A DNA stretch of 64,000 bases. Source: Anaerolineae bacterium. GTDB lineage: Bacteria; Chloroflexota; Anaerolineae; Aggregatilineales; Phototrophicaceae. The notes under the pieces were generated by a model. That model did not search any database. It was given only the letters and a program-made list of their open reading frames with translations, and was not told where the DNA came from. Position 1 is the first letter of the stretch. Each line of letters starts with the position of its first letter. The translations under genes were made by a program, and so were the position numbers. This document shows positions 52,447 to 62,013 of the stretch, in pieces. The stretch lies in the NCBI GenBank assembly GCA_022843385.1, contig JALHNT010000024.1, positions 45,843 to 109,842 on the forward strand, read 5' to 3'.

Positions 52447-53457
52447 TTACTGCGCCGTCTGCTGGCGACGCTGATCGACCTGGGCGATGAAGGCGGCGCG
52501 GTCTTTGTTCCAGGCTTTCTCGATGTCGCCGCTGAAGCCAGCGATGACCCAGGGGGCGCGGCGGTAGATGGCACCCATGATCTGATCGACCTCGGCTTCC
52601 TTGCCTGGAACCGTCAGCAGCTTGCCCTGACGATCATAGACGTGGGCGAAGTAGCTTTTGAGACCGCGATTGTTGACGACCTTTTTGTACATCCAGACCA
52701 CATCGTTGACTTTGGCGACATCCAGCGAGGACTTGCCCAGGTTGACCGCCCAGGTGCGGGTCAGGTTGAACTTGCCGATGGTTTCCTTCTGCCCATCCAT
52801 CTCGGTCATGATCTGCTGCGACACCTGCTCCGGTTCGCCGAAGCGCGCCAGGTTCTTGAGGATGGGGTGTGCCGCCGGGTTGCCCATGCGCTGGAACGTG
52901 ATGACCAGGCCGATGATGGCGCCGAGCGCGATCACGACGACGGCGGCCAGCCCGGCACCGACATTCAGGTTGAAGTCGCCGGTCTGGATCATGAAGGGGA
53001 GGAAGTCATCTTCCAGGCGCGGCTCCTGGCGGATGATGTCGGCCAGCACCTCATCGCGGACATCGCTGGGCATCGGCACCAGCCAGCCGGTCACGTTCAG
53101 GTCGGTCTCTGCCGGGTCGCTGGGCGTCTCAAACAGGACATATTTCCGGTCAACTTCAAAAGCGCCATAATAACGGCGGCTGGTCTCGACGCCGTTGCGG
53201 GTCGAAACTTCATACCAGCCAGTATCGATGGCGTCATCAGCCTCGAAACGAATGTAATAATCCGACACCGCCTCGACATCTTCGATCTCGGCGATGGCGT
53301 CGGCCTCGGTCACAAACGGGCCGCTGAACAGGTTGCGATAGGCGTTAATCGCCAGCGCACCGCCAATGAGCGCGATGAGCAAAATGCCGGCGAACAGGAG
53401 CAAGCGGTTGCGGTTGGAACGGCTGATGATCGATTGAATGAAGTTCTCAGAAACCAT
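52447..53457 (-). CDS. Membrane-anchored protein with two transmembrane helices
   Basis: 336 residues from ATG 53457, eight bases after AAGGA; ATG 53463 is too close to that site. One helix is at residues about 19-38, a second at about 170-193; between them is an extracytoplasmic domain of about 130 residues, and after it a cytoplasmic domain of about 140 residues. It resembles DUF6709-type membrane proteins (SRSNRNRLLLF start, GPF, KVNDVVWMYKKVVN and FAHVYDRQGK late), but I cannot confirm this. No neighbour suggests a function. Confidence 0.6.
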   Translation of the reverse strand: MVSENFIQSIISRSNRNRLLLFAGILLIALIGGALAINAYRNLFSGPFVTEADAIAEIEDVEAVSDYYIRFEADDAIDTGWYEVSTRNGVETSRRYYGAFEVDRKYVLFETPSDPAETDLNVTGWLVPMPSDVRDEVLADIIRQEPRLEDDFLPFMIQTGDFNLNVGAGLAAVVVIALGAIIGLVITFQRMGNPAAHPILKNLARFGEPEQVSQQIMTEMDGQKETIGKFNLTRTWAVNLGKSSLDVAKVNDVVWMYKKVVNNRGLKSYFAHVYDRQGKLLTVPGKEAEVDQIMGAIYRRAPWVIAGFSGDIEKAWNKDRAAFIAQVDQRRQQTAQ

Positions 53458-53544
53458 GACCATTATCCTTGTAGTGTATAGCAATATATGACACCACTAT
53501 AACGCCACACGGTTTTTGAAAGTTCCCAATTGGGCGGGCAATTG

Positions 53545-55101
53545 TCAGGAAGTTGTCGTACCCCAGCCGCCGCCCCCCGGCGTTTCGATCATCACCCGGT
53601 CACCCACATCGACCCTGCCGGTGTACTTGCCACCCAGATCACGGCGGGTGCCATCAGCGCGGATGAGCTGGTTCTGCCCGGCCTGACCCGGCGCACCGCC
53701 CGCCAGCCCATAGGGTTGATGGATACGCCGTTCGCTGTTGAGGGTGATGGTGGCTGGCGTCAGGAATTCGTAGACCCGTCGCAGCCCGTCGCCCCCGCGC
53801 TGCTCCCCCTTGCCGCCGGAGTCATCGCGCAGACTGTATTCCAGCACCCGCAGCGGCAGAGCATATTCCAGGGCTTCCACCGGCGTGTTGCGGGTGTTGG
53901 TCATGTGGCTGTGGCGTCCGCTCAGGCCGTCGCCCTGCGACCCGGCTCCATGCCCGCCGCCGATGGTCTCATAATAGACGAAGTTCGCCCCGCCTACGGT
54001 GAAGTTGTTCATACTGCCCTGGCTGGCCGCCGGAATCCGCCCTGGCAGCGCCTGCGCCAGCGCCCCCAGCACGACATCGACGATGCGCTGACCGGTCTCG
54101 GTGTTGCCAACGGCCACCGCCGCCGGGAAATCCGGGTTGAGCAGGCTGTGCGGCGGGATGGTCACCCGCACCGGTGCGAAGCAGCCATGATTGACCGGCA
54201 CATCCTCTTCCGCCAGCAGCCGGACGCAGTACCAGGTCGCTGAGCGCACAATCGCCTCCACCGCGTTGACGTTGCCGGCCACCTGGGGGGCGCTGCCGCT
54301 GAAATCCACTTCCATCTGTGACCCCGCTACCGTGATGGTGGCCTGAATCGGGATGCGGAACGTGCGCTGTCCGTCGCCTTCGAGCGCGTCGGCAAAGGTG
54401 TAGACGCCGTCGGGTATGGTGGCGATCACCGCTTCGGTCAGTCGTCGCGAATAATCCAGCAGCGCCTCGGCATGAGCCGCGACGGTGTCCGCGCTGTGTT
54501 CAGCCACCATCGCCAACAGCCGTTTTTCCCCGACGCGCTGCGCCGCCAACTGCGCTTCCAGATCACCGACCCGTTCCTGTGGGGCGCGGCTGTTGGCGGT
54601 GATGAGCGCCAGCGCCGCCTGATTGCGCCGGTCGCCTTCCACCAGCTTGATGGGCGGGATGATGATGCCTTCCTGATACAACTCGGTGCTGAGGGGCAGC
54701 GACCCCGGCGACATGCCACCGACATCGGCGTGATGGGCGCGGCTGGCGACGAAGAAGGCCGGCGCACCATCGACAAAGACCGGCGACACCATCGTGATGT
54801 CCGGCAGATGCGTCCCGCCATGATAGGGATCGTTGAGGATGATGACATCGCCGGGCGCGAACGACTCGAACTCGCGCAGGGCATACTCCACCGAGGCCGG
54901 CATACTGCCCAGATGCACCGGGATGTGAGCGGCCTGGGCGATCATGCGCGCCTCGGCGTCAAAGACAGCGCAGCTAAAGTCCAGCCGTTCGCGGATGTTG
55001 GGGCTGAAGCTGGCGCGTTGCAGCGTCACGCCCATCTCTTCGGCGACGGCAGCGAACAGATTGCGGAAGACTTCGAGCGAGATCGGGTCAATGGTCGGCA
55101 T
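53545..55101 (-). CDS. Hydantoinase B / oxoprolinase family protein
   Basis: 518 residues. IDPISLEVFRNLFAAVAEEM, FSPNIRERLDFSCAVFD and GDVIILNDPYHGGTHLPDIT are diagnostic of HyuB, and PGGGGWG near the C-terminus is the usual end. HyuB normally pairs with HyuA in ATP-dependent cleavage of hydantoins, 5-oxoproline or acetone carboxylation; no HyuA gene lies downstream in this window. AGGATTGAT precedes the ATG. Confidence 0.94.
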   Translation of the reverse strand: MPTIDPISLEVFRNLFAAVAEEMGVTLQRASFSPNIRERLDFSCAVFDAEARMIAQAAHIPVHLGSMPASVEYALREFESFAPGDVIILNDPYHGGTHLPDITMVSPVFVDGAPAFFVASRAHHADVGGMSPGSLPLSTELYQEGIIIPPIKLVEGDRRNQAALALITANSRAPQERVGDLEAQLAAQRVGEKRLLAMVAEHSADTVAAHAEALLDYSRRLTEAVIATIPDGVYTFADALEGDGQRTFRIPIQATITVAGSQMEVDFSGSAPQVAGNVNAVEAIVRSATWYCVRLLAEEDVPVNHGCFAPVRVTIPPHSLLNPDFPAAVAVGNTETGQRIVDVVLGALAQALPGRIPAASQGSMNNFTVGGANFVYYETIGGGHGAGSQGDGLSGRHSHMTNTRNTPVEALEYALPLRVLEYSLRDDSGGKGEQRGGDGLRRVYEFLTPATITLNSERRIHQPYGLAGGAPGQAGQNQLIRADGTRRDLGGKYTGRVDVGDRVMIETPGGGGWGTTTS

Positions 55102-55480
55102 GACAGATCAATCCTCACAATAGGCCGGGTGGGTCGAAACCGGTGTGCGCAGAGCCAGCGCAAATTCACAGGATGTTGGTCTGGCTGAACGACGAACGCA
55201 TAACTATCACATTGAGGCTTAAATGCACCCAGCGTTGTTTTTCTCCCCTCGCCCTGTGGGAGAGGGGCCGGGGGTGAGGGCAAACACGAGGGTCATTTTG
55301 GCCTTGCGGCACCAGGAACTAACAACCGGGAACTAACAACTAACAACTGGCAACTCCATCCCCCTCCATTCTACCCAACGTTTGAATTCCGCCCCCACTC
55401 ACTCGGTTGATGCCGGGGCAGAGGTTAACAAAGGACAAGAGTCCACTGGTACGAAAGGCCACAGCGAATTATAGTTAGAG
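55102..55480. other. Intergenic region, 379 bp, with repeat elements, no gene seen
   Basis: Between two divergent genes. It contains a G/C-rich imperfect hairpin element (55,241-55,280) and a run of CTAACAACT words (55,318-55,350). Both promoters should be here. Confidence 0.55.
55241..55280. repeat. Short G/C-rich hairpin repeat of the CTCCCCT...AGGGGCCGGGGGTGAGGG type
   Basis: CCCCTC and GAGGGG arms with a GCCCTGTGG core, followed by CCGGGGGTGAGGG. Intergenic elements of this form are widespread in bacterial genomes and are often mistranslated as PLPQGEG-type peptides. Only one clear copy is in this window. Confidence 0.55.
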
Positions 55481-58400
55481 ATGGTGTGTGCGGTAAGAAC
55501 CCTATTAAAGAGAAACCTTGTGGCTGCGGCAACGTTCTTCACTCTGGAACATTTCTACTTTGGACAGCGCGAACCGGGCGGCGAGCGGCAATTGCTGGCT
55601 GCGTCGCCAGATGTGCTGAAAGAACATATCGCGGAAGCGGTTCGCTATGCCTCGATCCCACCACTGCCGGGTGTGCCGACGGGTTCATGGTCGCTGGTGC
55701 GCGGCAAGAAAGAACTGGCCTTCGTGCTGGTGCAGGCGCAGCAGCGCGATGACGAGCGGGTGCTGGAACACTATGTGCTGTTCCCGGCGGATACGCTGCG
55801 AACGCTCGCTGGCAACCTGCAAGCGCTGGTCAAGTTGGTCGAAAGCCAGATGCCAGACTTCAGCCAGACGAGCATGGTGGTGAAGCCGCTGCGGCTGGCG
55901 GCACCGGATAGCCGCAGCACAGAAGCCGAAATCGACCAGCTCCTCGAACTGATGAATTACACCCATAACCAGACTGACCTGATCGAGACGATGCTGGCAG
56001 CGATTGTGCAGGGTGTGCCGCTGGTGGTACAGGGCGCGCCAGATGATCTGGCGACGCGCGTCAAGTTCATTGAAGGGCTGCTGGCGCTCCTGCCGGCGTC
56101 GGCCCGTTTCGGCGTCACCTTTTCGACCCATGTGGTGGATAACACCGACATCGATACCCAGATTCGCTTCTTCGGCGGGCAGAAGCTCTCGCGCCAGACG
56201 CTGGTCTATGGTTGGGAACGGGGTAAGGTCGGCGGCAATGTGGTCGAGGATGACTACAGCCACTTCATCGTCAGCCAGCTCCGGCTGGATGCAGAACTGG
56301 TCACGCGGCAAACGCGCTCGCTGAAGGATGTGGCGGCCTGGCGCATCCGGCGCGGCGACGGACTGGCGGAGGCGCTCGGTTATGTGGCGCACCGCTTCAG
56401 GATCGACGACGCCCTGATGAACAATCAGCCGGTGGAAAGCGCCGAGGTTTCCAAAGTGCTGGCGGAAGACCCGACGCTCAGCCCGGAACTGAAGATCAAG
56501 TATACCCAACACCTGCTGGCCTTCGCCCTGGCGCTCAACGACATGACCCACGCCGAGCCGATTGCCCCGATGCTGCGGGAAAATCAGGCGTTGGAGCAGG
56601 CCATCGCCGACCAGTTTGAGGGCGCTATCCGTGAAGGGAAAGCCGGGCTGGTCTTCGAGGCGCTCTCGCGCTGGCTGGCAAATCCCCTGGGGCCAAGCGG
56701 GATGCGCTGGGTAGACCTGACCCATCAGGCGGCGCTGGCGCGGATGGAAGCGCTGGTCAAGGAAGGCGACAGCGCCCACATCAACAAATTCCTGGAATTG
56801 GTGCATTACGCTAGCCCCGGCCTGGAGATCAGCCGGGTGGTGCCGCGCCTGGTCGAGCGGGTGATGCCGCTGGCACTGAATGATCGTGAACTGAACCTGA
56901 CGGTCTTCCTGCTGGCGGTCAATTATCTGGATATTGACCGGCTGCGCGGTCTGCTGAAGAACCCTAGCTTCATCACCCGGCTGCCGCCGTCGCTGGGGCG
57001 GCTGGCTCCGTACCTGTCGGGTGAGGATGCCGGGATCGCGCCGGGCGGCTTGCTGGTGGCGACGGCGACCGACTTCGGCGATGAGTGGCGCGACCCGGTG
57101 CTGATCCGGTTGGCAGAAGCGGCCATCAAATCAGATCGGGCGGACATCATCGATACGCCGGCTTTGGGGATGATGGTTGGCCTGCTCGGCAGCGCCTGGG
57201 GGACGCAGTACCGCGAAACGCTGCACTGGATTGTGGCGAAGATGTCCAACGACGACACGCTGCGCCGGCTGGAACCGCCCGGCCCCAGCTATATGCTGCA
57301 AATCCTGCTGGCCTCCGGCGGCTATGCCGATCTGGCGAGCGAGATGCTGCATCAGGCGCGGACGCTCTACCCCGGCGAGAAGCAGGACGAGTACATTCAG
57401 ATTGTGCAGCGCATCTTCGCTGAGACTCCGCTGGCACCCGAACGCGCCGACGATGTGCTGAAGGCGATTGAGCAGGGCGGCATCCGTTCATTGCCGCTGC
57501 TGATGGCCTACATCGGTGTGCTGGAGGGCAGCTCATGGTCATCGGCGCTCGATCCCATCGCTGAAGAAGCCACCGAGCGCCTGTTCAACAACCCGGAGAT
57601 CATCCGCGTCATCCCGTCGCAGGCCATGATCGCGCTGCTCAAGTTCCACATCAAGCGCAAGGATGTCGAGAAGACCATCCGTGCCGCCCGCCTGATGCCA
57701 TCCGTCGCCATCCGCGAAGGGACGAAGGGCATCAACCTGATCGGGCGCATGTACACGCTGATGGATTGGGACGAGCGCATTCAGCTCGGTGGGCTGGAAC
57801 TGCTGCGACGCTATGTGCGACAGGCCAGTGATGCCGATGCCCGGCGGGCGGTGGTGGCCTTTGGTCGTGAGTTTGGGCAGAACATCGAACAATCGCTGAC
57901 GGCGACCTATCTGCTGCGCCAGATGATGGACAGCGTCAGCATGGTGTCGTATGCCGAATTCCTGCGCGTGGTATCCGACCTGCTCTACGATATGACCGCG
58001 GCCTATGCCGACAAGGGCAAAATCCCCAGCCTGGGGGCCATGCTCAACAGCCTCGACAGCCTCAACGGCAGCCTGACCCGCGACGAACGGGCGGAACTGG
58101 CGGAAGAGATGCTGAACCTGGGGCGCGCCATCATCGAACTGGGCAAAGGCTGGGTGGCGGTCAAGCCACGTGACGGCGACAAATACATCGAAGAGCTGCT
58201 CAAGCTGCGTCGCCCGCCGGCCAGCGGTCTGGATGTCTTCTGGAGCTTTGGCGGGTATCTCTCACGCGGGACGCGCGCCCCGCTTCGGATGGATCGCGCC
58301 CTGAGCAAGTATGTCTTCGCGGAACGTTCCGCCCCCAAATTGAACGAGGACACGCGCATCAGCAGCGTCGTCCTGCAAAGTGCGCTCAAGGCTTTCCCCA

Positions 58401-58675
58401 GCGGCAAGAAGCTGCTGCTGACGATGGAAGCGGTGCGCACCGAGATGGACAGCCTGTGGGGTGATGTGCCGGAGGCGAAACGGCGCGAGATCATCCGTGA
58501 GCTGGCGCTGGACTTCCAGCATATCGCCGAGCTGGCAGCGGCTATCGCCGTCAGCGGCAATCCCAAAGTGCTGGAATTGAATCAGGCACGGGGTCTCGAA
58601 GAGAACAAGCAGCAGCCCAAGAACCCGCTGGAGATGATCCGCTTCGTCAGCGGCTACTTCCGCCAGCGTTCGTGA
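55481..58675 (+). CDS. Large helical protein with an N-terminus resembling GTPase-associated proteins (GAP1-N-like)
   Basis: 1,064 residues from ATG 55481; GTG 55520 is an alternative with a better site (AAGAGA). The N-terminal region (FYFGQREPGGERQLLAASPD, then SIPPLPGVPTGSWSL, then VLVQAQQRDDERVLEHYVLF) resembles the GAP1-N domain found with GTPases in multi-gene bacterial conflict systems. The following roughly 950 residues are mostly helical with no enzymatic motif. An MglA-like GTPase with its DUF4388 partner lies 3.4 kb downstream on the opposite strand. Its family is a tentative match by eye; a scaffold or regulatory role is an inference. Confidence 0.45.
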   Translation: MVCAVRTLLKRNLVAAATFFTLEHFYFGQREPGGERQLLAASPDVLKEHIAEAVRYASIPPLPGVPTGSWSLVRGKKELAFVLVQAQQRDDERVLEHYVLFPADTLRTLAGNLQALVKLVESQMPDFSQTSMVVKPLRLAAPDSRSTEAEIDQLLELMNYTHNQTDLIETMLAAIVQGVPLVVQGAPDDLATRVKFIEGLLALLPASARFGVTFSTHVVDNTDIDTQIRFFGGQKLSRQTLVYGWERGKVGGNVVEDDYSHFIVSQLRLDAELVTRQTRSLKDVAAWRIRRGDGLAEALGYVAHRFRIDDALMNNQPVESAEVSKVLAEDPTLSPELKIKYTQHLLAFALALNDMTHAEPIAPMLRENQALEQAIADQFEGAIREGKAGLVFEALSRWLANPLGPSGMRWVDLTHQAALARMEALVKEGDSAHINKFLELVHYASPGLEISRVVPRLVERVMPLALNDRELNLTVFLLAVNYLDIDRLRGLLKNPSFITRLPPSLGRLAPYLSGEDAGIAPGGLLVATATDFGDEWRDPVLIRLAEAAIKSDRADIIDTPALGMMVGLLGSAWGTQYRETLHWIVAKMSNDDTLRRLEPPGPSYMLQILLASGGYADLASEMLHQARTLYPGEKQDEYIQIVQRIFAETPLAPERADDVLKAIEQGGIRSLPLLMAYIGVLEGSSWSSALDPIAEEATERLFNNPEIIRVIPSQAMIALLKFHIKRKDVEKTIRAARLMPSVAIREGTKGINLIGRMYTLMDWDERIQLGGLELLRRYVRQASDADARRAVVAFGREFGQNIEQSLTATYLLRQMMDSVSMVSYAEFLRVVSDLLYDMTAAYADKGKIPSLGAMLNSLDSLNGSLTRDERAELAEEMLNLGRAIIELGKGWVAVKPRDGDKYIEELLKLRRPPASGLDVFWSFGGYLSRGTRAPLRMDRALSKYVFAERSAPKLNEDTRISSVVLQSALKAFPSGKKLLLTMEAVRTEMDSLWGDVPEAKRREIIRELALDFQHIAELAAAIAVSGNPKVLELNQARGLEENKQQPKNPLEMIRFVSGYFRQRS

Positions 58676-58719
58676 GCCGTAGGCTTTTCCAGAGAACGGT
58701 TTAGCCCATAAAGGTCTTC

Positions 58720-58747
58720 GTAGGGGCGGTTCGCGAACCGCCCCTAC
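58720..58747. terminator. Perfect 28-bp palindrome, terminator or REP-like
   Basis: GTAGGGGCGGTTCG and CGAACCGCCCCTAC are exact complements with no loop. It lies between convergent genes and could act as a bidirectional terminator or a REP-type element. No T tract follows. Confidence 0.6.
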
Positions 58748-58795
58748 ACGGCCATTCGTTTGACCAGTCGGATCATTATTTTCCTGCCACAGCCC

Positions 58796-59734
58796 TCAGC
58801 GAATGGCCCCATACGGCAGCACAGCATGAACACCGCGGCTGCCGTTGACGATCTGGGTGATGCGCAAATCCACCGCCAGACTCGCCAGCGCCAGCGCATC
58901 CCGTTGATCAATCCGGTACAACGTCTGCATCAGCACCAGCATCTCATCGAGCGCCTGATACATCGCGGTTTCCAGGTTCTCGTCAAAGCCAAACGTCACC
59001 CAGCCTTCCGGCGTCTGGGCGCGCGGGGTATTGAGCGGCATGTCCTGGCGCAGATGAAACGTCAGGCTGACCCGTTCCATCGGGCATTCAATCGCCGTCA
59101 CGCTCACCTCGCCATCGCCCTGTACGCCATGTCCATCGCCGACGTAGAACAACGCCCCTTCGACGCCGATGGGCAGATAGACCGTCGAGCCGCTGACCAG
59201 CGCCTTGCAGTCGATGTTGCCACCCCAGCGGCGCGGCGGTGGCGTGGAATGCACCCCTTCCTCGACAGGCGCAACCCCCATCACCCCCATAAACGGACGC
59301 AGCGCGATCGTGTGACCATGCTGGTTGCGCCCGGTCATGGTCGCGGCATCGAGCGTCCAGGTGTGGATGCGCTCGTCGGTGCCTTCAGCGATGTTATAGT
59401 GCCGGTTGACCGGGTGATCCCAGCCGCCCGCCAGGGTGAAGCCATAGCTGCCGGGGATGATCGTGCCGATCTCGACGGCCAGCGTCATGCCCGGCTGCGC
59501 CCCGCGCAGGGCGACCGGCCCGATCAGGCAGTGACCGCTGTCGGTCTCCGGGTTGAGCGGCTCAAATTTGCGGCGCGGCGGGTCAAAGGTTGTTAAGCGT
59601 TCCACTCCCCAGCCGGCATCCAGTGTTCGATAGACGACGGTATCGCCGGGGTCGATGGTCAGGATCGGTTGATGATCGCGCGAGAAGCAGCCGATCAGGT
59701 TGTCGCGCACAGGTTCGAGGCGATGAGTTGGCAC
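58796..59734 (-). CDS. Acetamidase/formamidase family protein
   Basis: 312 residues. GAQPGMTLAVEIG, WGGNIDCKALVSGSTVYLPI and GDGHGVQGDGEVS are the hallmark blocks of the FmdA/AmdA family, which hydrolyses formamide or acetamide to ammonia and the acid. The start is a GTG overlapping nothing and directly abutting the stop codon of the upstream gene. It is last in the DUF4388-GTPase operon. Length is typical. Confidence 0.92.
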   Translation of the reverse strand: MPTHRLEPVRDNLIGCFSRDHQPILTIDPGDTVVYRTLDAGWGVERLTTFDPPRRKFEPLNPETDSGHCLIGPVALRGAQPGMTLAVEIGTIIPGSYGFTLAGGWDHPVNRHYNIAEGTDERIHTWTLDAATMTGRNQHGHTIALRPFMGVMGVAPVEEGVHSTPPPRRWGGNIDCKALVSGSTVYLPIGVEGALFYVGDGHGVQGDGEVSVTAIECPMERVSLTFHLRQDMPLNTPRAQTPEGWVTFGFDENLETAMYQALDEMLVLMQTLYRIDQRDALALASLAVDLRITQIVNGSRGVHAVLPYGAIR

Positions 59735-61105
59735 CTACCACTTTTCCCATTTCTCTTCGAACTCTGGCGTTTCGTTATGGCGCGGATACAGCCGTTGATG
59801 GGCGGCTTCGGCGATCTTCAGCACGTGATGATCGCTCTCTTCGTAGGTGATGTCGCGGGCGATCACGCGGCGCGAGGCCGAGGCGAACAGCGTCACATCT
59901 GACTCGATCATGCGTCCGGGGAAGACGATCATGCCAGAACCGATGCGGCAGTTATGCCCGACCGCGCCCCCCAGCACCACCTGGTTGACCGACTCCAGCC
60001 GGCCATCGACGTTGGCAGCGCGGATGGAACGCGGGATGACGCCGCCCTTGCCATCCGGTTCGCCCACCAGGTTGAAATCGGTGAAGGTGTTGCCGGCCCC
60101 GACAAAGCTGTCGCGCCCGATGACGCACATTTGCAGGCAGGTATTCTGCGCCACAATCGACCCGCTCATCATGCTGGTCATGAAGAGCGAGGCGCGAAAC
60201 GGGAGGAAGCAGTTGTTGGCGACGGTACTGAGCATCAACTGGCTGCCCTGCGAGATACTGACATCATCGCCAATCGAGCAGTTATCGATGACCACGCCCG
60301 GCCCGATGAAGCAGCGCTCGCCAATCGTCGTCGGGCCGCTGATGTAGGCCGAGGGGTCGATGACCGTATCCTTGCCCACTTTGACCACTTCCGAGGTCGT
60401 CAGCATCTGCTTCTGTTCCAGGATGCCGCGCCACAACAGCCTGAGCATGGAAAAGTTATGGCTGCGGGTGTACTCCTCGAAGCGGAAGCCGCGCGTGAAC
60501 ACGCCGAAAATGATGCTGGCGTAATAGACATGCACCCAGCTTTCAATCGAGAGCATCGAGCGACGCGGCAGATAATGCGTCAGTTCCTCAACTTTGTCCT
60601 GCGCCATGAAGTCCGGCACGCTGTAGAAGCCGCGCGGCTCCGAGTCACTGGGGATGACCACCGGCTGCACCTCCGGCGCATAGCCACGTGGAAAGTACCA
60701 CAGGTCGATCAGATAGATGGCCTTGCCGCCAGCATCAACCGACGCCTCAAACGTGGTCGCCAACGGCAGCGCATACATGGCGAAGGAACGGTCATCGGCT
60801 GCGAAGGCCGCCCGGCAGGGGCGTTTGCTGGCGCGGGCGCGATCCATGAAGTAATCCAGGAATTCGATATCGAACCACAGGTTGTCGCGGTAGACGATGG
60901 CCTCGTCATCGCCGGGGATGCTCGTCAGGCCGTCGCGGTCGCGGAAGGTGCCGCCCAGCCGCAATTCGAGGCGGTGCTTGCGGGCGAACTCCGAGAACAA
61001 TTCTTCCTGCTGAAAACTGACGAGATTGGTGCCGACGATCAGTTTGCTGGCGGGTTCGTTAAAGGGCGGGACATGATGATGATCTTCGAGGATATACCGG
61101 TACAT
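59735..61105 (-). CDS. Left-handed beta-helix (hexapeptide) protein with long N-terminal domain
   Basis: 456 residues. The C-terminal half has imperfect hexapeptide repeats (GPTTIGERCFIGPGVVIDNC, SIGDDVSISQGS, VIGRDSFVGAG, GGAVGHNCRIGSGMIVFPGR), as in nucleotidyl-sugar and acyl transferases. The N-terminal about 240 residues are not a recognisable nucleotidyltransferase: no G-x-G-T-R-L-x-P signature was found. It may be an acyl- or sugar-nucleotide transferase relative for surface glycans. Gap to the upstream hydrolase is 54 bp; none to the acetamidase downstream. Confidence 0.7.
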   Translation of the reverse strand: MYRYILEDHHHVPPFNEPASKLIVGTNLVSFQQEELFSEFARKHRLELRLGGTFRDRDGLTSIPGDDEAIVYRDNLWFDIEFLDYFMDRARASKRPCRAAFAADDRSFAMYALPLATTFEASVDAGGKAIYLIDLWYFPRGYAPEVQPVVIPSDSEPRGFYSVPDFMAQDKVEELTHYLPRRSMLSIESWVHVYYASIIFGVFTRGFRFEEYTRSHNFSMLRLLWRGILEQKQMLTTSEVVKVGKDTVIDPSAYISGPTTIGERCFIGPGVVIDNCSIGDDVSISQGSQLMLSTVANNCFLPFRASLFMTSMMSGSIVAQNTCLQMCVIGRDSFVGAGNTFTDFNLVGEPDGKGGVIPRSIRAANVDGRLESVNQVVLGGAVGHNCRIGSGMIVFPGRMIESDVTLFASASRRVIARDITYEESDHHVLKIAEAAHQRLYPRHNETPEFEEKWEKW

Positions 61106-61159
61106 GGCGTGCGCGGCCTCCCGCTGGTGTAAACCGACTCAGCGGCAAGTATAGCACTA

Positions 61160-61975
61160 TCACCCGTTATTCAGAAAATCGCGCACTGCTTCATGAAACC
61201 GCTGCGGTTCATCCAGCATCGGGAAATGCCCGGACTCAGCGAAGGAGAGGACTTTGCTATGCGGGACAGTCTGTTGCAGGACATCGCCCTGATTGGGGTG
61301 AACGATGATGTCCTTCTTGCCATAAATGCCCAGCACCGGCAGCCGCACTTCATTCATGCGCGGGCGCAGATCGGTCTGGCGCAGGGTGGTGATGCTCTGG
61401 AAGAAGGGGCGCACCGTCAGTTTGGAGAGATCGGAGGTGAACATCTTCCCCAGCGCCTTGCCATCCTTCGCCAGCAGGTAGGCATAACCGCGCAGCGCCA
61501 CCCGCAGCCCACCCATGAAGACATCGTAGAGGCGCGGCGTGGTCTCGGCCAGGTCAATCCAGGCCTGATACCCGGCCACGCGCAGCAGCGGACTGAGCGA
61601 CGAGCCATGAATCGGTGAGCCGATGACGACGATTTTGACCACCTTTTCCGGAAAGCGCATGGCAGCGCTCAAGGACACCGTGCCACCCATCGAGTGGCCG
61701 ACCAGCGGCGCCTTGACGATGCCCAGGCGATCCATGAATTGATTCACCAGTAGGGTGAAGTTGGCGACGGAGAAATTGTCGCCGCGGTAACCCAGCTCGC
61801 CAAAGCCGAGGAAGTCCAGCGAGTAGGTCTTAAAATCCTTGCCTAGCTCCTCGATGGTGCGCGACTGCCGCCACAATTCCCACGAGCCGAGCCAGCCATG
61901 CAGAAACAAAACCGGGCGGCCACGCCCATAGGTTTCATAGTGTACGATCCCCTGATCGGTGACCAGCGTTGCCAC
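61160..61975 (-). CDS. Alpha/beta hydrolase
   Basis: 271 residues from a GTG at 61975. VLFLHGWLGSWELWR supplies the oxyanion HG, GHSMGG the nucleophile S95, GIYGKKDIIVHP the catalytic acid region and SGHFPMLDEP the His. This is the haloperoxidase/esterase-like group. Substrate unknown. It is in the DUF4388 operon, 38 bp after the GTPase. Confidence 0.92.
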   Translation of the reverse strand: MATLVTDQGIVHYETYGRGRPVLFLHGWLGSWELWRQSRTIEELGKDFKTYSLDFLGFGELGYRGDNFSVANFTLLVNQFMDRLGIVKAPLVGHSMGGTVSLSAAMRFPEKVVKIVVIGSPIHGSSLSPLLRVAGYQAWIDLAETTPRLYDVFMGGLRVALRGYAYLLAKDGKALGKMFTSDLSKLTVRPFFQSITTLRQTDLRPRMNEVRLPVLGIYGKKDIIVHPNQGDVLQQTVPHSKVLSFAESGHFPMLDEPQRFHEAVRDFLNNG

Positions 61976-62013
61976 GATGTTGCCGCCCTTGTGTTAATAA
62001 CGCCGCGCCCCGT

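Noticed and set aside
50392..53481. A plus-strand frame of 1,029 codons
   Set aside because: It runs opposite three leftward genes with clear families and membrane patterns; its own product is rich in His, Gln, Asp and Arg, without domains, and is explained by GC-rich codons of those genes.
59954..61132. Long plus-strand frame over the hexapeptide gene
   Set aside because: The minus strand has hexapeptide repeats; the plus-strand product has no protein family features.
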